In this document: positions 45,378-52,902 of the stretch, piece after piece
How the letters are laid out: each line of letters starts with the position of its first letter
Position numbering within the stretch: the stretch's first letter is position 1
NCBI RefSeq assembly: GCF_000226975.2
Contig: NZ_CP019286.1
Span: forward strand, 124,001-188,000
Length of the DNA stretch: 64,000 nucleotides
Source: Halobiforma lacisalsi AJ5
GTDB taxonomy: Archaea; Halobacteriota; Halobacteria; Halobacteriales; Natrialbaceae
Reading direction: 5' to 3'
Position numbers and translations under genes: made by a program
The notes under the pieces: model-generated
The model's database searches: none
What the model was told of the DNA's origin: nothing
Seen by the model: the letters and a program-made list of their open reading frames with translations, nothing else

Positions 45378-46900
45378 GTCCGAGTACGCCCACCGACGAC
45401 GAGGACATGGCGTATCGGGTTGCGGCACTCCCGCTAGAGTACGGTGAGACCCGCATCAACCAGCTGTTTACGCGTGGCTACAATCGATACGTCGTCGACG
45501 GCGAGGACCAACCCGAGGACCTCGTGAACGACGTCGAGCGGTTCGGGACGGCGGCGTTCAAAGAGCAGGTTCGTGCCGACGCCGCCGAAGAGCCGTTCGT
45601 CGACGAGCCGGGGACGCTTGCCGTACTCGCGACGTTGAGTGCAATCTGTGTGAAAGAGCACCCGAAGTTCGAACACGCGTCACCACGGAACATCCAGGTG
45701 CTCTACAATATCCGAGAGCTGTACGTCAACAATCTCGCTTCCCTTATCCGCGTCCACGGCGATGGGGCACTCCAGCAGGACATCGCCGACGTGCTGTACA
45801 GCAAGGAGCCCGGTGAGGATGGCCCACATCCCGGGCGGGTCTGTACGGGCATCACGGAGATGCCAGAGTTCGGGGACGGTCTCTACCTCGAAATCCCGAT
45901 GGCGGCAGCGTCACGCAAATGTCTCGTTCGAGCAGAGGGCAAGTCGTCGACGGAGACCGACGAGGGCGGGGAGATACTGACGCGAGTGAAAGACAACAAC
46001 CTGTACGTCCCAGTCGGTGATTTCGATAGCAAGTATCGTGACTACGCTGAGCGGGCGTTCAAGAAGCTCCTGCGGGTGCAAGAAGACGGGCTCTCCGACG
46101 ACCAGCTGACGTGGCTGACCACGAACGAGTCGGCGATTACGGAGCGGATCGACCGCTTCCTCGAGGCTGGCCATCACGAGCGAATCTGGCGGAACTGGGA
46201 CCGTGGGGAACGGATGATCCGCGTCCTCAGGCGGGCCCTGAGTGATGCCTCCGATGACGTCGCGCAAACGGGCGAGTTCCACACGGCGAAGGAGCTCTAC
46301 CGAGCGGTCGAGGCGTATGAGGCCGAGGATGAGTGGGAATCCTCTATGAGGGATTGGATCTCGAGTCCAAGCAGTCTCGCGAAGCACTTGGCCGACCACG
46401 AATCCCACTCGGCTGTCACGATCGACCGCGACGGGCGCGTCAATACGTACCGAATCGGGCGATCCGGGACCGGTGCTGAACAGATCGAAGTGCGAGAGAT
46501 CGAGGATCTCTTCGAACTCCCCTGTATGGCGAATATGGAGGAGCGGCTACACGAGAAGAAGCCAGTTCGGAAGGACCTCTATAACTTCGCGCGGATGGTG
46601 ATGTGGCTCCCGCAGTACCAGGATAGCAGCCTCGACGAGATCGTCGCGGACCTCAAGGACATCTTCTCCCGGTGGCCGTGGTACGACGAGCAGGAGACCG
46701 AGTACCAGGTCCGCTACGAATTCTCGAACACCATCGACGGCGACACGCCGTTGCCGATGAACTGCGATAACGACGATTTACAACGCTACTGCATCGGCCA
46801 AGACCAGTGTCCCTACTCGATCTGGGGCAGTCTCCCGTTCCCGGATGAGATGTACGAGCAAGTGGACGAGCAGTCCGCCGGTCCCGCTGAGAAATTCTAA
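45374..46900 (+). CDS. PriL-like primase large subunit with Fe-S cysteine set
   Basis: 508 aa. The C-terminal half carries the PriL pattern: LPCMANM, then YNFARMVMW, SSLDEIVADL, YQVRYEFSN, PMNCDNDD, RYCIGQDQC. Four Cys at about 384, 464, 473 and 479 match the 4Fe-4S ligands of archaeal/eukaryal primase large subunits. The N-terminal domain (AYRVAALPLEYGETRINQLFTRGYNRY) also resembles the PriL start. It should pair with the PriS-like protein encoded just upstream. About 140 residues longer than typical PriL, with the extra sequence in the middle. It is last in the operon. Confidence 0.82.
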   Translation: MSPSTPTDDEDMAYRVAALPLEYGETRINQLFTRGYNRYVVDGEDQPEDLVNDVERFGTAAFKEQVRADAAEEPFVDEPGTLAVLATLSAICVKEHPKFEHASPRNIQVLYNIRELYVNNLASLIRVHGDGALQQDIADVLYSKEPGEDGPHPGRVCTGITEMPEFGDGLYLEIPMAAASRKCLVRAEGKSSTETDEGGEILTRVKDNNLYVPVGDFDSKYRDYAERAFKKLLRVQEDGLSDDQLTWLTTNESAITERIDRFLEAGHHERIWRNWDRGERMIRVLRRALSDASDDVAQTGEFHTAKELYRAVEAYEAEDEWESSMRDWISSPSSLAKHLADHESHSAVTIDRDGRVNTYRIGRSGTGAEQIEVREIEDLFELPCMANMEERLHEKKPVRKDLYNFARMVMWLPQYQDSSLDEIVADLKDIFSRWPWYDEQETEYQVRYEFSNTIDGDTPLPMNCDNDDLQRYCIGQDQCPYSIWGSLPFPDEMYEQVDEQSAGPAEKF

Positions 46901-47442
46901 ATCATAGTCTTCTCTCAGATTGTCGAGAATTGTTTTGTAGACCAAAGATACCCCCTTCTGAATCCCCGTCGAGCAATTTTCAGCAGCTAACACGGCCAGA
47001 ATCGAGAGAATCGGGGGTGATCCACAATTCGAAGTGCCGAGACGGACAACCTCGAGGGGCTCAGAATAGGTGAAGCAGCGACCCCAAGGAAGTCAGATAT
47101 AGCCGATATCACCTTTGTTACCCCGCCGTCGAGCAATTTTTGAAACCACAGGGTTATCCCGGAACTTGTCGAGGTACTTTCTACGGCTTCAAATCGGCCC
47201 GACGGGGTTTTTCTTCGATTTGAGGCCGTTATAGTGTCTTGCATAACGCGGTTTTCGTCCAAAGAAAGAGGCGATATGCAGTGTGCGAAGGCCGCCGGCT
47301 CTCTCAGGCCGAGGGGCCATCACGGGGGTAGTGGAATCACAGACGTATCAGATTTAGCGCATAGGTTGACGGCGTGCGTTTCGGTGGTGTCTATCGCCCC
47401 CGCGAGGGGGTGGCGGGGCGCATCACGTGCCCCCGATAGACG
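46901..47442. other. 542-bp non-coding region with iteron-like repeats (candidate replication or transfer origin)
   Basis: No convincing gene. GTCGAG boxes followed by T-rich tracts occur four times on the plus strand: 46922 (GTCGAGAATTGTTTT), 46968 (GTCGAGCAATTTT), 47128 (GTCGAGCAATTTT) and 47168 (GTCGAGGTACTTTCT). The two central boxes share 15 identical bases from one base earlier. They form two pairs with boxes 46 and 40 bp apart. Lying directly after the primase genes, they could be initiator-binding iterons. The region ends with a hairpin leader (47389-47441). Confidence 0.45.
47389..47441 (+). promoter_or_regulatory. Structured leader before the 146-aa gene
   Basis: GTCTATCG (47389-47396) pairs with CGATAGAC (47434-47441); inside, GCCCC (47396-47400) can pair with GGGGC (47415-47419), and CCCCCGCGAGGGGG is itself a hairpin. 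The outer stem ends one base before the ATG at 47443. A related GCCCC...GGGGC leader precedes the mini-TFB gene (59492-59514). It could control translation; inferred. Confidence 0.45.
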
Positions 47443-47883
47443 ATGGCTTCGGAACGACGCAGCAAGACACGGACAGCGCATCACGCAGAAACCACCCCTG
47501 ACGATAAGGCGCCGTGGGGAGACCTTGAGATGACGGTTCCGACCGACCGGGATCACGCGTCGGTCGTCGCCCTCGTGGAGTGTGCTCTCGTCGAACTCAC
47601 GCACGAAACCGTGGGGGCCGTCTTCATCTCCCGCCAGGTCGGGCGGTCGACGCGGACGCAGTACGTCGCCGCCGACGACGTCGGCGAGCAGTTCCAGAAA
47701 CGGCACTTCGACGACCGACTGGGCTGGCACGAGACCACCGTCCCTCGACGAACCGTTCGCGACGAGCTCATCACCCAGCTCACGCGGTCGCCTTCGACGC
47801 CGGCGAAGCGGTCAGGTGAAGGAGCAGCCAGCGAGCCAGATACCTTCGTCGTGAAGCCAGTTCGAGAGCTCCGAACACCGTAG
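47443..47883 (+). CDS. Unrecognised small protein, 146 aa
   Basis: No family recognised. The N-terminus is basic (MASERRSKTRTAHH); the core (VPTDRDHASVVALVECALVELTHETVGAVFISRQVGR...VAADDVGEQFQKRHFDDRLGWHETTVPRRTVRDELITQL) is plausibly alpha/beta with high-GC third positions, typical of true haloarchaeal coding. The tail is disordered. It starts right after a structured leader and ends just before the second TTAACCAAC inverted repeat. Confidence 0.65.
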   Translation: MASERRSKTRTAHHAETTPDDKAPWGDLEMTVPTDRDHASVVALVECALVELTHETVGAVFISRQVGRSTRTQYVAADDVGEQFQKRHFDDRLGWHETTVPRRTVRDELITQLTRSPSTPAKRSGEGAASEPDTFVVKPVRELRTP

Positions 47884-47892
47884 CGGTTAGGC

Positions 47893-47934
47893 TTAACCAA
47901 CATTCCGAACCGATACCGACACAGTGTTGGTTAA
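47893..47934. repeat. Long-armed inverted repeat TTAACCAAC-N24-GTTGGTTAA (copy 2)
   Basis: Same 9-bp arms as at 33537-33577, here 24 bp apart; the bases next to the right arm (GT) also match. It lies 10 bp after the stop of the 146-aa gene, 14.4 kb from copy 1, so the two copies bracket the conjugation-primase block. Confidence 0.6.
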
Positions 47935-48032
47935 TTCTGGGGCTGGATCCACCCCCTCCCCTCACCCACCGCCCAGTACCTCGAGTGAGTGTATCCTGGC
48001 GGCCGGTCGGCTCGAACAGCCGTCGTGACGGG

Positions 48033-48038
48033 TTTTAT
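48033..48038 (+). promoter_or_regulatory. TATA box for the nuclease-like gene
   Basis: TTTTAT, centred about 29 nt before the ATG at 48065, spaced for a leaderless transcript. The surroundings are GC-rich, so the AT tract stands out. Confidence 0.55.
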
Positions 48039-48064
48039 CGGGCCGCTACTCCTCGAGAGCGAGT

Positions 48065-48610
48065 ATGGTCGTTGTCGAGGAGGTCACCAAACTGAGCGAG
48101 CGCCGCGCCCAAACCTCGTCCGAGGCGTTTCCGGACGATGCGCTGGCGTCGATTCGGGCAGCCGTCGATGCCGTCCCGGCCAGCGTCTTCGACGGCTCGA
48201 CGAAACACACGGAGGTCGGTGGGTTCGATGCCGCGATCGCCGACGGGCTCTCGCAATACGAGTACGAGGGGGACGCCGCCGGCGGCTACAACCCGAACTG
48301 TAAGCTCTGGTCGCATCAGGGGTTTCACTACAGCGTCGACCTCTACGACGCCGACGCCCGCATCGCCATCGAGGTCGAGAAGAGCGAGCGGAAGAACGTC
48401 AGCGACGACCTCCTCAAGTTCCAGAAGGGGTACCGCACCCAGAAAGACGGCCGGCCAAAAATCGAGTTCGGCTGTCTGGTGGTGCCAGTAAACTACCTTG
48501 GTCGTCATAACCTCTACCGGCACAGCCTGACCAAGCTCGACTTCATGAAGGGCGTCCTGTTCATCGACGACGTCGCCGTCATCGGCTATCGCGATCCGCG
48601 ACCTGACTGA
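48065..48610 (+). CDS. PD-(D/E)XK nuclease-like protein (restriction-endonuclease-like)
   Basis: 181 aa. The central strand pair FHYSVDLYDADARIAIEVEKSERKNVSDDLLKFQKGYR gives D-x(n)-E-V-E-K-S, the layout of a PD-(D/E)XK active site, followed by a helix and the strand IEFGCLVVPV. Its size and the conserved NYLGRHNLYRHS stretch are like small restriction-type endonucleases (BglII-like proteins of archaea). No partner methyltransferase lies next to it; it may act in element maintenance or defence. It has its own leaderless promoter. Confidence 0.65.
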   Translation: MVVVEEVTKLSERRAQTSSEAFPDDALASIRAAVDAVPASVFDGSTKHTEVGGFDAAIADGLSQYEYEGDAAGGYNPNCKLWSHQGFHYSVDLYDADARIAIEVEKSERKNVSDDLLKFQKGYRTQKDGRPKIEFGCLVVPVNYLGRHNLYRHSLTKLDFMKGVLFIDDVAVIGYRDPRPD

Positions 48611-48641
48611 CGCTGGCACTCCTGACTGTTTATCGGCGTCC

Positions 48642-48727
48642 CCAGAACGCTCCGCGTTCTGGTGTGCGCACGAGAACGCTGTTTCTCGTGCACGCCGGGA
48701 GGCGTGCAGCGCGCGACAGTGTGCGCT
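48642..48727 (+). repeat. Three to four tandem hairpins in a leader region
   Basis: Hairpin 1: CCAGAACGC / GCGTTCTGG (48642-48662, 3-nt loop). Hairpin 2: GCACGAGAA / TTCTCGTGC (48668-48691, 6-nt loop). Hairpin 3: GCACGCC / GGCGTGC (48690-48707, 4-nt loop), touching hairpin 2. Hairpin 4: AGCGC / GCGCT (48708-48727). They end 12 nt before the ATG at 48740. They may be a terminator for the previous gene, a structured 5-prime leader or a small RNA. Confidence 0.55.
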
Positions 48728-48739
48728 GCGTGACCCATT

Positions 48740-49030
48740 ATGGCTGGTCCCGATCCGCACGACGACACGAGTGCTGACTACGAACAGTTCGAGAAGGAAC
48801 AGCTCGCCCAGGACCGAGACGCCGCCCGGGTTGACACGGTGGACATCGACGACGCGACGGCCCAGCGCCTGGTCAACGACCTCGTCGACGCGGACGTCGT
48901 CACTCCGGTTCCTGAAGACCAAGTTCTGGTTCACGAACCGAGCGGCGCCGCGTTCGACTCGACGACGCAGCTGGCCGTCTTCCATCGCGGCTGGACGGCC
49001 GGCCGCGACGCTGACGCGGAGGGCGAGTGA
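48740..49030 (+). CDS. Small acidic protein, 96 aa
   Basis: Not recognised. Very acidic N-terminal half (DDTSADYEQFEKEQLAQDRDAARVDTVDIDDATAQRLVNDLVDADVVTPV), then a short beta-rich part (VLVHEPSGAAFDSTTQLAVFHRGWTAGRD). The stop overlaps the next start (TGATG), so it is coupled to the zinc protein gene. This pair follows the tandem hairpins. Confidence 0.65.
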   Translation: MAGPDPHDDTSADYEQFEKEQLAQDRDAARVDTVDIDDATAQRLVNDLVDADVVTPVPEDQVLVHEPSGAAFDSTTQLAVFHRGWTAGRDADAEGE

Positions 49031-49365
49031 TGCAGCAGACGCTCACTGGCTGTGCGTTCTGTGATGCCCCGCCCGGCACCGAAACTGGTGAGGCTCACAC
49101 CTGGGGGCAGGATGAACGGGTCACCCACCCAATCTGCGTCGACTGTGCCATCCAGACCGAGCCGGATCCCGACGGGCGCGATCATGTCGCCTGTGACGGC
49201 TGTGGGCTGGTCGTCGACACGCTCGCAGCGCTCACGCGGTTCCGGGTGGAACTCGGGCATCTGGAAGGCCCGTTGCAGCTGTGCGCCCGCTGTAGCCCGG
49301 GCGGGCTCGCGACGTACTGGACGCGCGACCTCGAGGAGCATCTCGTCTCGACGCCGGCGGAGTGA
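49030..49365 (+). CDS. Small multi-CxxC zinc protein
   Basis: About 111 aa from the ATG at 49030 (a GTG at 49027 is the only other start). CAFC, CVDC, CDGC and CARC form four CxxC pairs, enough for two zinc sites. The rest is short loops and helices. It overlaps the preceding small gene by 1 bp (TGATG). A nucleic-acid-binding or regulatory role is likely but not shown. Confidence 0.7.
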   Translation: MQQTLTGCAFCDAPPGTETGEAHTWGQDERVTHPICVDCAIQTEPDPDGRDHVACDGCGLVVDTLAALTRFRVELGHLEGPLQLCARCSPGGLATYWTRDLEEHLVSTPAE

Positions 49366-49376
49366 CCCAAACACTC

Positions 49377-49395
49377 TTTACTGTTTCGCTGTAAA
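49377..49395. promoter_or_regulatory. Candidate operator TTTAC-N9-GTAAA before the toxin-antitoxin pair
   Basis: Inverted TTTAC and GTAAA arms with an overlapping AT-rich tract (GTAAACTGTAATTAAG, 49391-49406) lie 10-38 nt before the GTG at 49415. Toxin-antitoxin operons are usually autorepressed by the antitoxin bound over the promoter; this is the natural candidate site. Confidence 0.45.
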
Positions 49396-49414
49396 CTGTA
49401 ATTAAGACCGAATC

Positions 49415-50014
49415 GTGTCACGCACCTCAAACCGCGCCGACGGCGACATCGTCCAGGACTTCCTCTCGGTCGCCGATCTCCTCGAGGAACCACAGCTCGC
49501 CCAGCTGTACGCGTACCTCGCTCGGGAGGGGGAGGCGACCGTCCAGAACGTGATGGACGACCTCGAGCTCGCCCAGGGGACGGCCTACAGCTACGTCAAC
49601 CGGCTCGTCGACGCCGGCGTCGTCGACATCACCGACGACGAACAGCCACGCTGGTACGCTGCTCGGGAGATCGACCTAACCGTGACGACGGCCGCGGGCG
49701 ACCGCGAGTACACGATCACGCCGGCGCTCATCGACGCCGTCGGCCACCGAGAGACAGACGCCGACATCGACACCTACATCGACCGCCACGGCGTCGCCGG
49801 CCTCGCAACGGCACTCACCTACGCCGTCGCCCGTGAACGCGGTGAGGTGACCCACCGGCTGATGGCTGAGGATCTGGACATCTCGCCGCTAGCTGCGGAG
49901 ATGATCCTCCAGGCGCTCCGGCCCGTCGTCCACGAACACTACGACATCGAGGAGTCTGGGGCGGGACTCGACGAGTTGGATATCGACGACGGCGACGCGG
50001 CTGACGACGCGTGA
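49415..50014 (+). CDS. Winged-helix protein, probable antitoxin of a PIN toxin
   Basis: 199 aa, GTG start. Residues about 15-75 form a winged helix-turn-helix (LSVADLLEEPQLAQLYAYLAREGEATVQNVMDDLELAQGTAYSYVNRLVDAGVVDI, then RWYAAREI for the wing). The rest is helical, likely for dimerisation and toxin contact (HRLMAEDLDISPLAAEMILQALRPVVHEHYDI), with an acidic tail. The stop overlaps the GTG of the PIN gene by 4 bp (GTGA). The layout wHTH-then-PIN is a frequent haloarchaeal toxin-antitoxin type. Confidence 0.8.
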   Translation: MSRTSNRADGDIVQDFLSVADLLEEPQLAQLYAYLAREGEATVQNVMDDLELAQGTAYSYVNRLVDAGVVDITDDEQPRWYAAREIDLTVTTAAGDREYTITPALIDAVGHRETDADIDTYIDRHGVAGLATALTYAVARERGEVTHRLMAEDLDISPLAAEMILQALRPVVHEHYDIEESGAGLDELDIDDGDAADDA

Positions 50015-50520
50015 GCTGGCACCACATCGCCGACACCGGCCTGTTCGTTGCGATGGGGCAGCCGTCGAACCATCGGTACCAGGCCGTTCGGCGGTTCGCT
50101 CGCCGGAACGACATCACCTTCGTCCTGCCCGAACGGGTGTACGAGGAGCTGACCATCGACGAGCCCGACGTCGAGGCACCACCTATCGACGCTGCTATCG
50201 ACGAGGGCTGGACGACGGTTGCGGCGCCGCTCGAGTTCTCCGAGCCGGTCGTCTCGTGGGTGATGGATGGTGTCCAGCGGTACATCGCGAACGCCGACGA
50301 CCGACCCGCCGACGAGGTCGAGCGGGCCGATGCCGCCCTCGCCGCCTTAGCTGCCCAGCACCTCAGTGCGGGGACGGCGACCGATGTGTACATCTACACG
50401 ACCGATATCGCGGCCGGCGAGGGAGCCGAAACCGTCCTCGCGAGCGAGGGGTACGGTGACTCGGTGACGTTCGTGAATGGCTTCCGGTTCATCGAGGACC
50501 TGGTCGCCGGCGACAGCTGA
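50011..50520 (+). CDS. PIN-domain ribonuclease toxin
   Basis: 169 aa, GTG start. Acidic PIN residues are in place: D8 (HIADTGLF), E46 (ERVYEE), D107 (VERADAALAAL) and D132 (YIYTTDIAAG). PIN toxins are Mg-dependent RNases. Coupled to the winged-helix gene by a 4-bp overlap, so the pair should act as a plasmid-stabilising toxin-antitoxin module. All four catalytic positions look intact. Confidence 0.82.
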   Translation: MSWHHIADTGLFVAMGQPSNHRYQAVRRFARRNDITFVLPERVYEELTIDEPDVEAPPIDAAIDEGWTTVAAPLEFSEPVVSWVMDGVQRYIANADDRPADEVERADAALAALAAQHLSAGTATDVYIYTTDIAAGEGAETVLASEGYGDSVTFVNGFRFIEDLVAGDS

Positions 50521-50522
50521 CG

Positions 50523-50783
50523 CTATTCGGGGTCGAGGTCACGAGCGTCGAGGTCGCCGGCGAGATACTGCTCTCCCGTCCGCGTGATATCGTAGACCCC
50601 GTTCCCGAGGTGGACGAGGAGGCCGTATTCAACCAGCGTCTTGCAGCGGGCATTGATGTGTTGGCGGGAGAAGCGAACCCGATCACTGTCCGCCATTTCC
50701 TTTGGGGTATCGGGGCCGGCTTCAGAGAGATGCTCTAGAATGCGGTCATCAGCGCGAGACATCCAGTCGGCGTCAAAGCGCAT
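50523..50783 (-). CDS. PhiH1-repressor-like winged-helix protein
   Basis: 86 aa: almost entirely a winged helix (DDRILEHLSEAGPDTPKEMADSDRVRFSRQHINARCKTLVEYGLLVHLGNGVYDITRTGEQYLAGDLDARDL). This is the common haloarchaeal family related to the phage PhiH1 repressor. It ends 2 bp from the convergent PIN gene stop. Probably represses an element gene; its target is not evident. Confidence 0.8.
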   Translation of the reverse strand: MRFDADWMSRADDRILEHLSEAGPDTPKEMADSDRVRFSRQHINARCKTLVEYGLLVHLGNGVYDITRTGEQYLAGDLDARDLDPE

Positions 50784-50903
50784 ATTCTACTCTGCTTGCG
50801 CTGCGATCATCCTATACTCGAAAAGTCAACTCTAAGATCGATGCGCTTCTATAGTTGACTTCAAATCTTTTAACAGCCTGTAATCAGAAGTATTAGCCAA
50901 TTA

Positions 50904-51158
50904 ATGAGTTCCGCTCCAACTGGGCACGACCCCTCGATTGATCTCGTTGTCGAACTCGTCGAGACGCTCGAAGCGGCTGGTCTTGATCGTGACGAGTACC
51001 GACTCTACGATTACGTCGATGTTGAGGCGCTCGAGCAGTTGCTCACCGGTTCAAATTCCGATGTCGAAGTTCGTGTCACCATCGCCGGCGTTCGAATTGC
51101 GGTGACGTCAACTGGTGTCGATGTTCTCCAAGATGGCTCCGCCAGCACATTAGAGTAG
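50904..51158 (+). CDS. HalOD1 (halobacterial output domain 1) protein
   Basis: 84 aa. The sequence (SIDLVVELVETLEAAGLDRDEYRLYDYVDVEALEQLLTGS...VEVRVTIAGVRIAVTSTGVDVL) matches the HalOD1 output domain by pattern: N-terminal helix, conserved L-Y-D-x-V-D-x-E-A-L-E-x-L turn, C-terminal strands. HalOD1 occurs alone or on two-component proteins in haloarchaea; its role is unknown. The upstream AT-rich stretch (CTTTTAACAGCC, 50868-50879) may hold the promoter. Confidence 0.78.
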   Translation: MSSAPTGHDPSIDLVVELVETLEAAGLDRDEYRLYDYVDVEALEQLLTGSNSDVEVRVTIAGVRIAVTSTGVDVLQDGSASTLE

Positions 51159-51182
51159 AAGTCTATATGTCCCATCGTTAGG

Positions 51183-51377
51183 TCACTTCTGGCTGATCTC
51201 GAGTTCAGCAGTGACCTCAGGCAGGTCGATATCGTAGCTAACGAGGCGATCAGCTGCGAGTTGCCTGGCTCTGTTCCTAAGTTCTGAGTCAGGTTTCTCG
51301 TGGTGAACCGATCGTTCAATGAGTGCGAGGATCGTCAGTAGGTCATTGTGCTTCTGGCTAGTACTGGAAGGTAACAT
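51183..51377 (-). CDS. Small helical protein, 64 aa
   Basis: Not recognised: LLTILALIERSVHHEKPDSELRNRARQLAADRLVSYDIDLPEVTAELEI. It looks like a real small protein by composition and is convergent with the HalOD1 gene (24 bp between stops). No motif, so the call is tentative. Confidence 0.5.
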   Translation of the reverse strand: MLPSSTSQKHNDLLTILALIERSVHHEKPDSELRNRARQLAADRLVSYDIDLPEVTAELEISQK

Positions 51378-52041
51378 CTTGAAAGCCCCTGACGGGCTCG
51401 AGTCCCGCGCCTCGCTGCGCTCCTCAGGAATTTCGGTGCTTGCGTCGGCGGGGTTCCTCGAGCCCGCCAGCCCCTTTCAGTCCCACCCGTGTGGAAGGAT
51501 TAGTCGGCTACAGTGTAGCCGGTAGTTAGCTCTCGTAACCGGCACGCCCCGCTCGCCGCTGCCGCCCTCCGCGTCGCGCACGGCTCACTTCGTTCGCCGT
51601 TTCGCGACCGACCATTCCGGGCTGCCTGCCTGCATAGCGGGCGGGCTGCCGGGCTAAAATGGATGTGCCCTCGACGCCAGCGGGTAAGCCCGTCGGTTGC
51701 GCCCCTCGCGAGCTTTCGCGTTCCAGCGCTTGGTGCCGCCTGCGCTTCCCGCGCCATATGACGGCGCGGGTGCTCGGCGACAGTCGCGCTGGACACGGAC
51801 CCGCCGTCTGGGCCGGACACGAGCGGGCTTACTCCGCTGGCCGCTCGCTCCGGGCGGGTCGGCGCGCGGTGCTGGTTGGGGACACCTCAACTAGGCGCGC
51901 TCTCGCTCGCGCCCAGTAGGGCGCTCGCGAAGGCGCGAGCGAGAGCGCGCAGATGTGACTGTCGGTCGTAGTCGTCGGAAAACCGCGATGTTTGGGCATC
52001 GCGGTGGCGGCGCGTGAGCGCCTTCGGATCAGTGAGATCCA
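51378..52041. other. 664-bp GC-rich non-coding region
   Basis: ORFs here on both strands have Arg/Pro/Ala-rich, non-protein-like translations and no support, so I treat the region as non-coding. It holds a 19-bp perfect hairpin (51895-51950) and smaller stems such as CGGCTACA-G-TGTAGCCG (51506-51522). It could be a structured RNA or a replication-related region; it directly precedes the single-strand-binding protein gene. Confidence 0.5.
51895..51950. repeat. Perfect 19-bp inverted repeat with 18-nt loop
   Basis: GCGCGCTCTCGCTCGCGCC (51895-51913) and its exact complement GGCGCGAGCGAGAGCGCGC (51932-51950). The loop is CAGTAGGGCGCTCGCGAA. It has no T tract, so it is not an obvious terminator. 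It lies about 90 bp before the ATG of the OB-fold protein gene. Confidence 0.75.
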
Positions 52042-52902
52042 ATGTCAAGTAACAACTCGAGTAGCAAGGTCGTTACGGTCGATGAACAGGCATTCGAACA
52101 AGCGGGCGAGCAGGCGGTCGATGAAGGCCGCTTCCCGGTCGTCGACGAGACGCCGGAGTTTGAGGCGACGGTCGAGCAGGAGACACAGGCAAAGGTCGAT
52201 GCGAACCACCCAGAGGGGATTGCAGACACCAGTGGAGATCGGATCCATGGCGCAACCCTAGCCCAGGAGGAGCGCATTCGGGCTCGAGAAGAGGAACTCG
52301 AGCGAATCAGTGCCCAGGCCGAGCTCGGGCAGCAGGATGGTCGTGCGTGGCGCACCCGCCAGAAGGTGGAAGAGATGCGTCGCGACGAGCGGACAGGCAC
52401 ACAGGTCGATCCCCGTGCAAAACTCGACCAGGAAACGCTGGCGGAGGTTAATCAATACGCGCAGCGGTTGGCCGACGACGTCGACAGTAGCTACACACGA
52501 GCCGTCATCGCGAAGCGCATCGCCAGTCGGATCCTCGAGGGTGCCGAGCTGGTCGACGCTGTTCTGGACACGAAAGACGAGATGCTGAACGAAGCCGGAA
52601 TGATCGTTCCGATCGGGAAACTTGAGGAGATCGACCGTGGCGAGGTCAGCGTCGAAGGGCGTATCATCGAACTGTGGGAGCCTGCCTGTCCCAGCCAGCA
52701 GCAGGTCGGGTTGATCGAAGACGATAGCGGGAGAACGAAGCTGACGAGTTGGGAGGCCTCTCGGGCACCGTGGATCAAAGATAGTGAGCGCGTGCGCATT
52801 CGCGGGGCAGCGAAAAACTGGTACGAGGGACGCGTCTCATTAGCAATCACCGGGTGGACTACGATCCACTTCCCAGAGCGCGGCCGCTGGTGGAACGCGT
52901 AG
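52042..52902 (+). CDS. OB-fold single-stranded-DNA-binding protein (RPA-like)
   Basis: 286 aa. The N-terminal about 125 residues are charged and helical, with QARADVDANHPEG-type spacers. The last about 95 residues are an OB-fold of RPA type: GKLEEIDRGEVSVEGRIIELWEPACPSQQQVGLIEDDSGRTKLTSWEASRAPWIKDSERVRIRGAAKNWYEGRVSLAITGWTTIHF. Such proteins bind single-stranded DNA and are often carried by haloarchaeal plasmids. The upstream GATCAGTGAGATCCA just before the ATG is an inverted pair. Likely supports element replication together with the primase genes. Confidence 0.8.
   Translation: MSSNNSSSKVVTVDEQAFEQAGEQAVDEGRFPVVDETPEFEATVEQETQAKVDANHPEGIADTSGDRIHGATLAQEERIRAREEELERISAQAELGQQDGRAWRTRQKVEEMRRDERTGTQVDPRAKLDQETLAEVNQYAQRLADDVDSSYTRAVIAKRIASRILEGAELVDAVLDTKDEMLNEAGMIVPIGKLEEIDRGEVSVEGRIIELWEPACPSQQQVGLIEDDSGRTKLTSWEASRAPWIKDSERVRIRGAAKNWYEGRVSLAITGWTTIHFPERGRWWNA

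Noticed and set aside
44490-45428. 312-aa minus-strand ORF opposite the PriS-like gene
   Set aside because: It is a shadow of a gene with clear primase motifs and coupled overlaps on both sides.
46987-47262. 91-aa minus-strand ORF in the primase-downstream region
   Set aside because: Ser/Thr-rich, no motif, no start signal; it overlaps the iteron-like boxes, so non-coding is more likely.
51500-51919. Several ORFs of 65-106 aa on both strands in the GC-rich gap
   Set aside because: Translations are Arg/Ala/Pro-rich in all frames with no conserved look; the hairpins suggest non-coding DNA.
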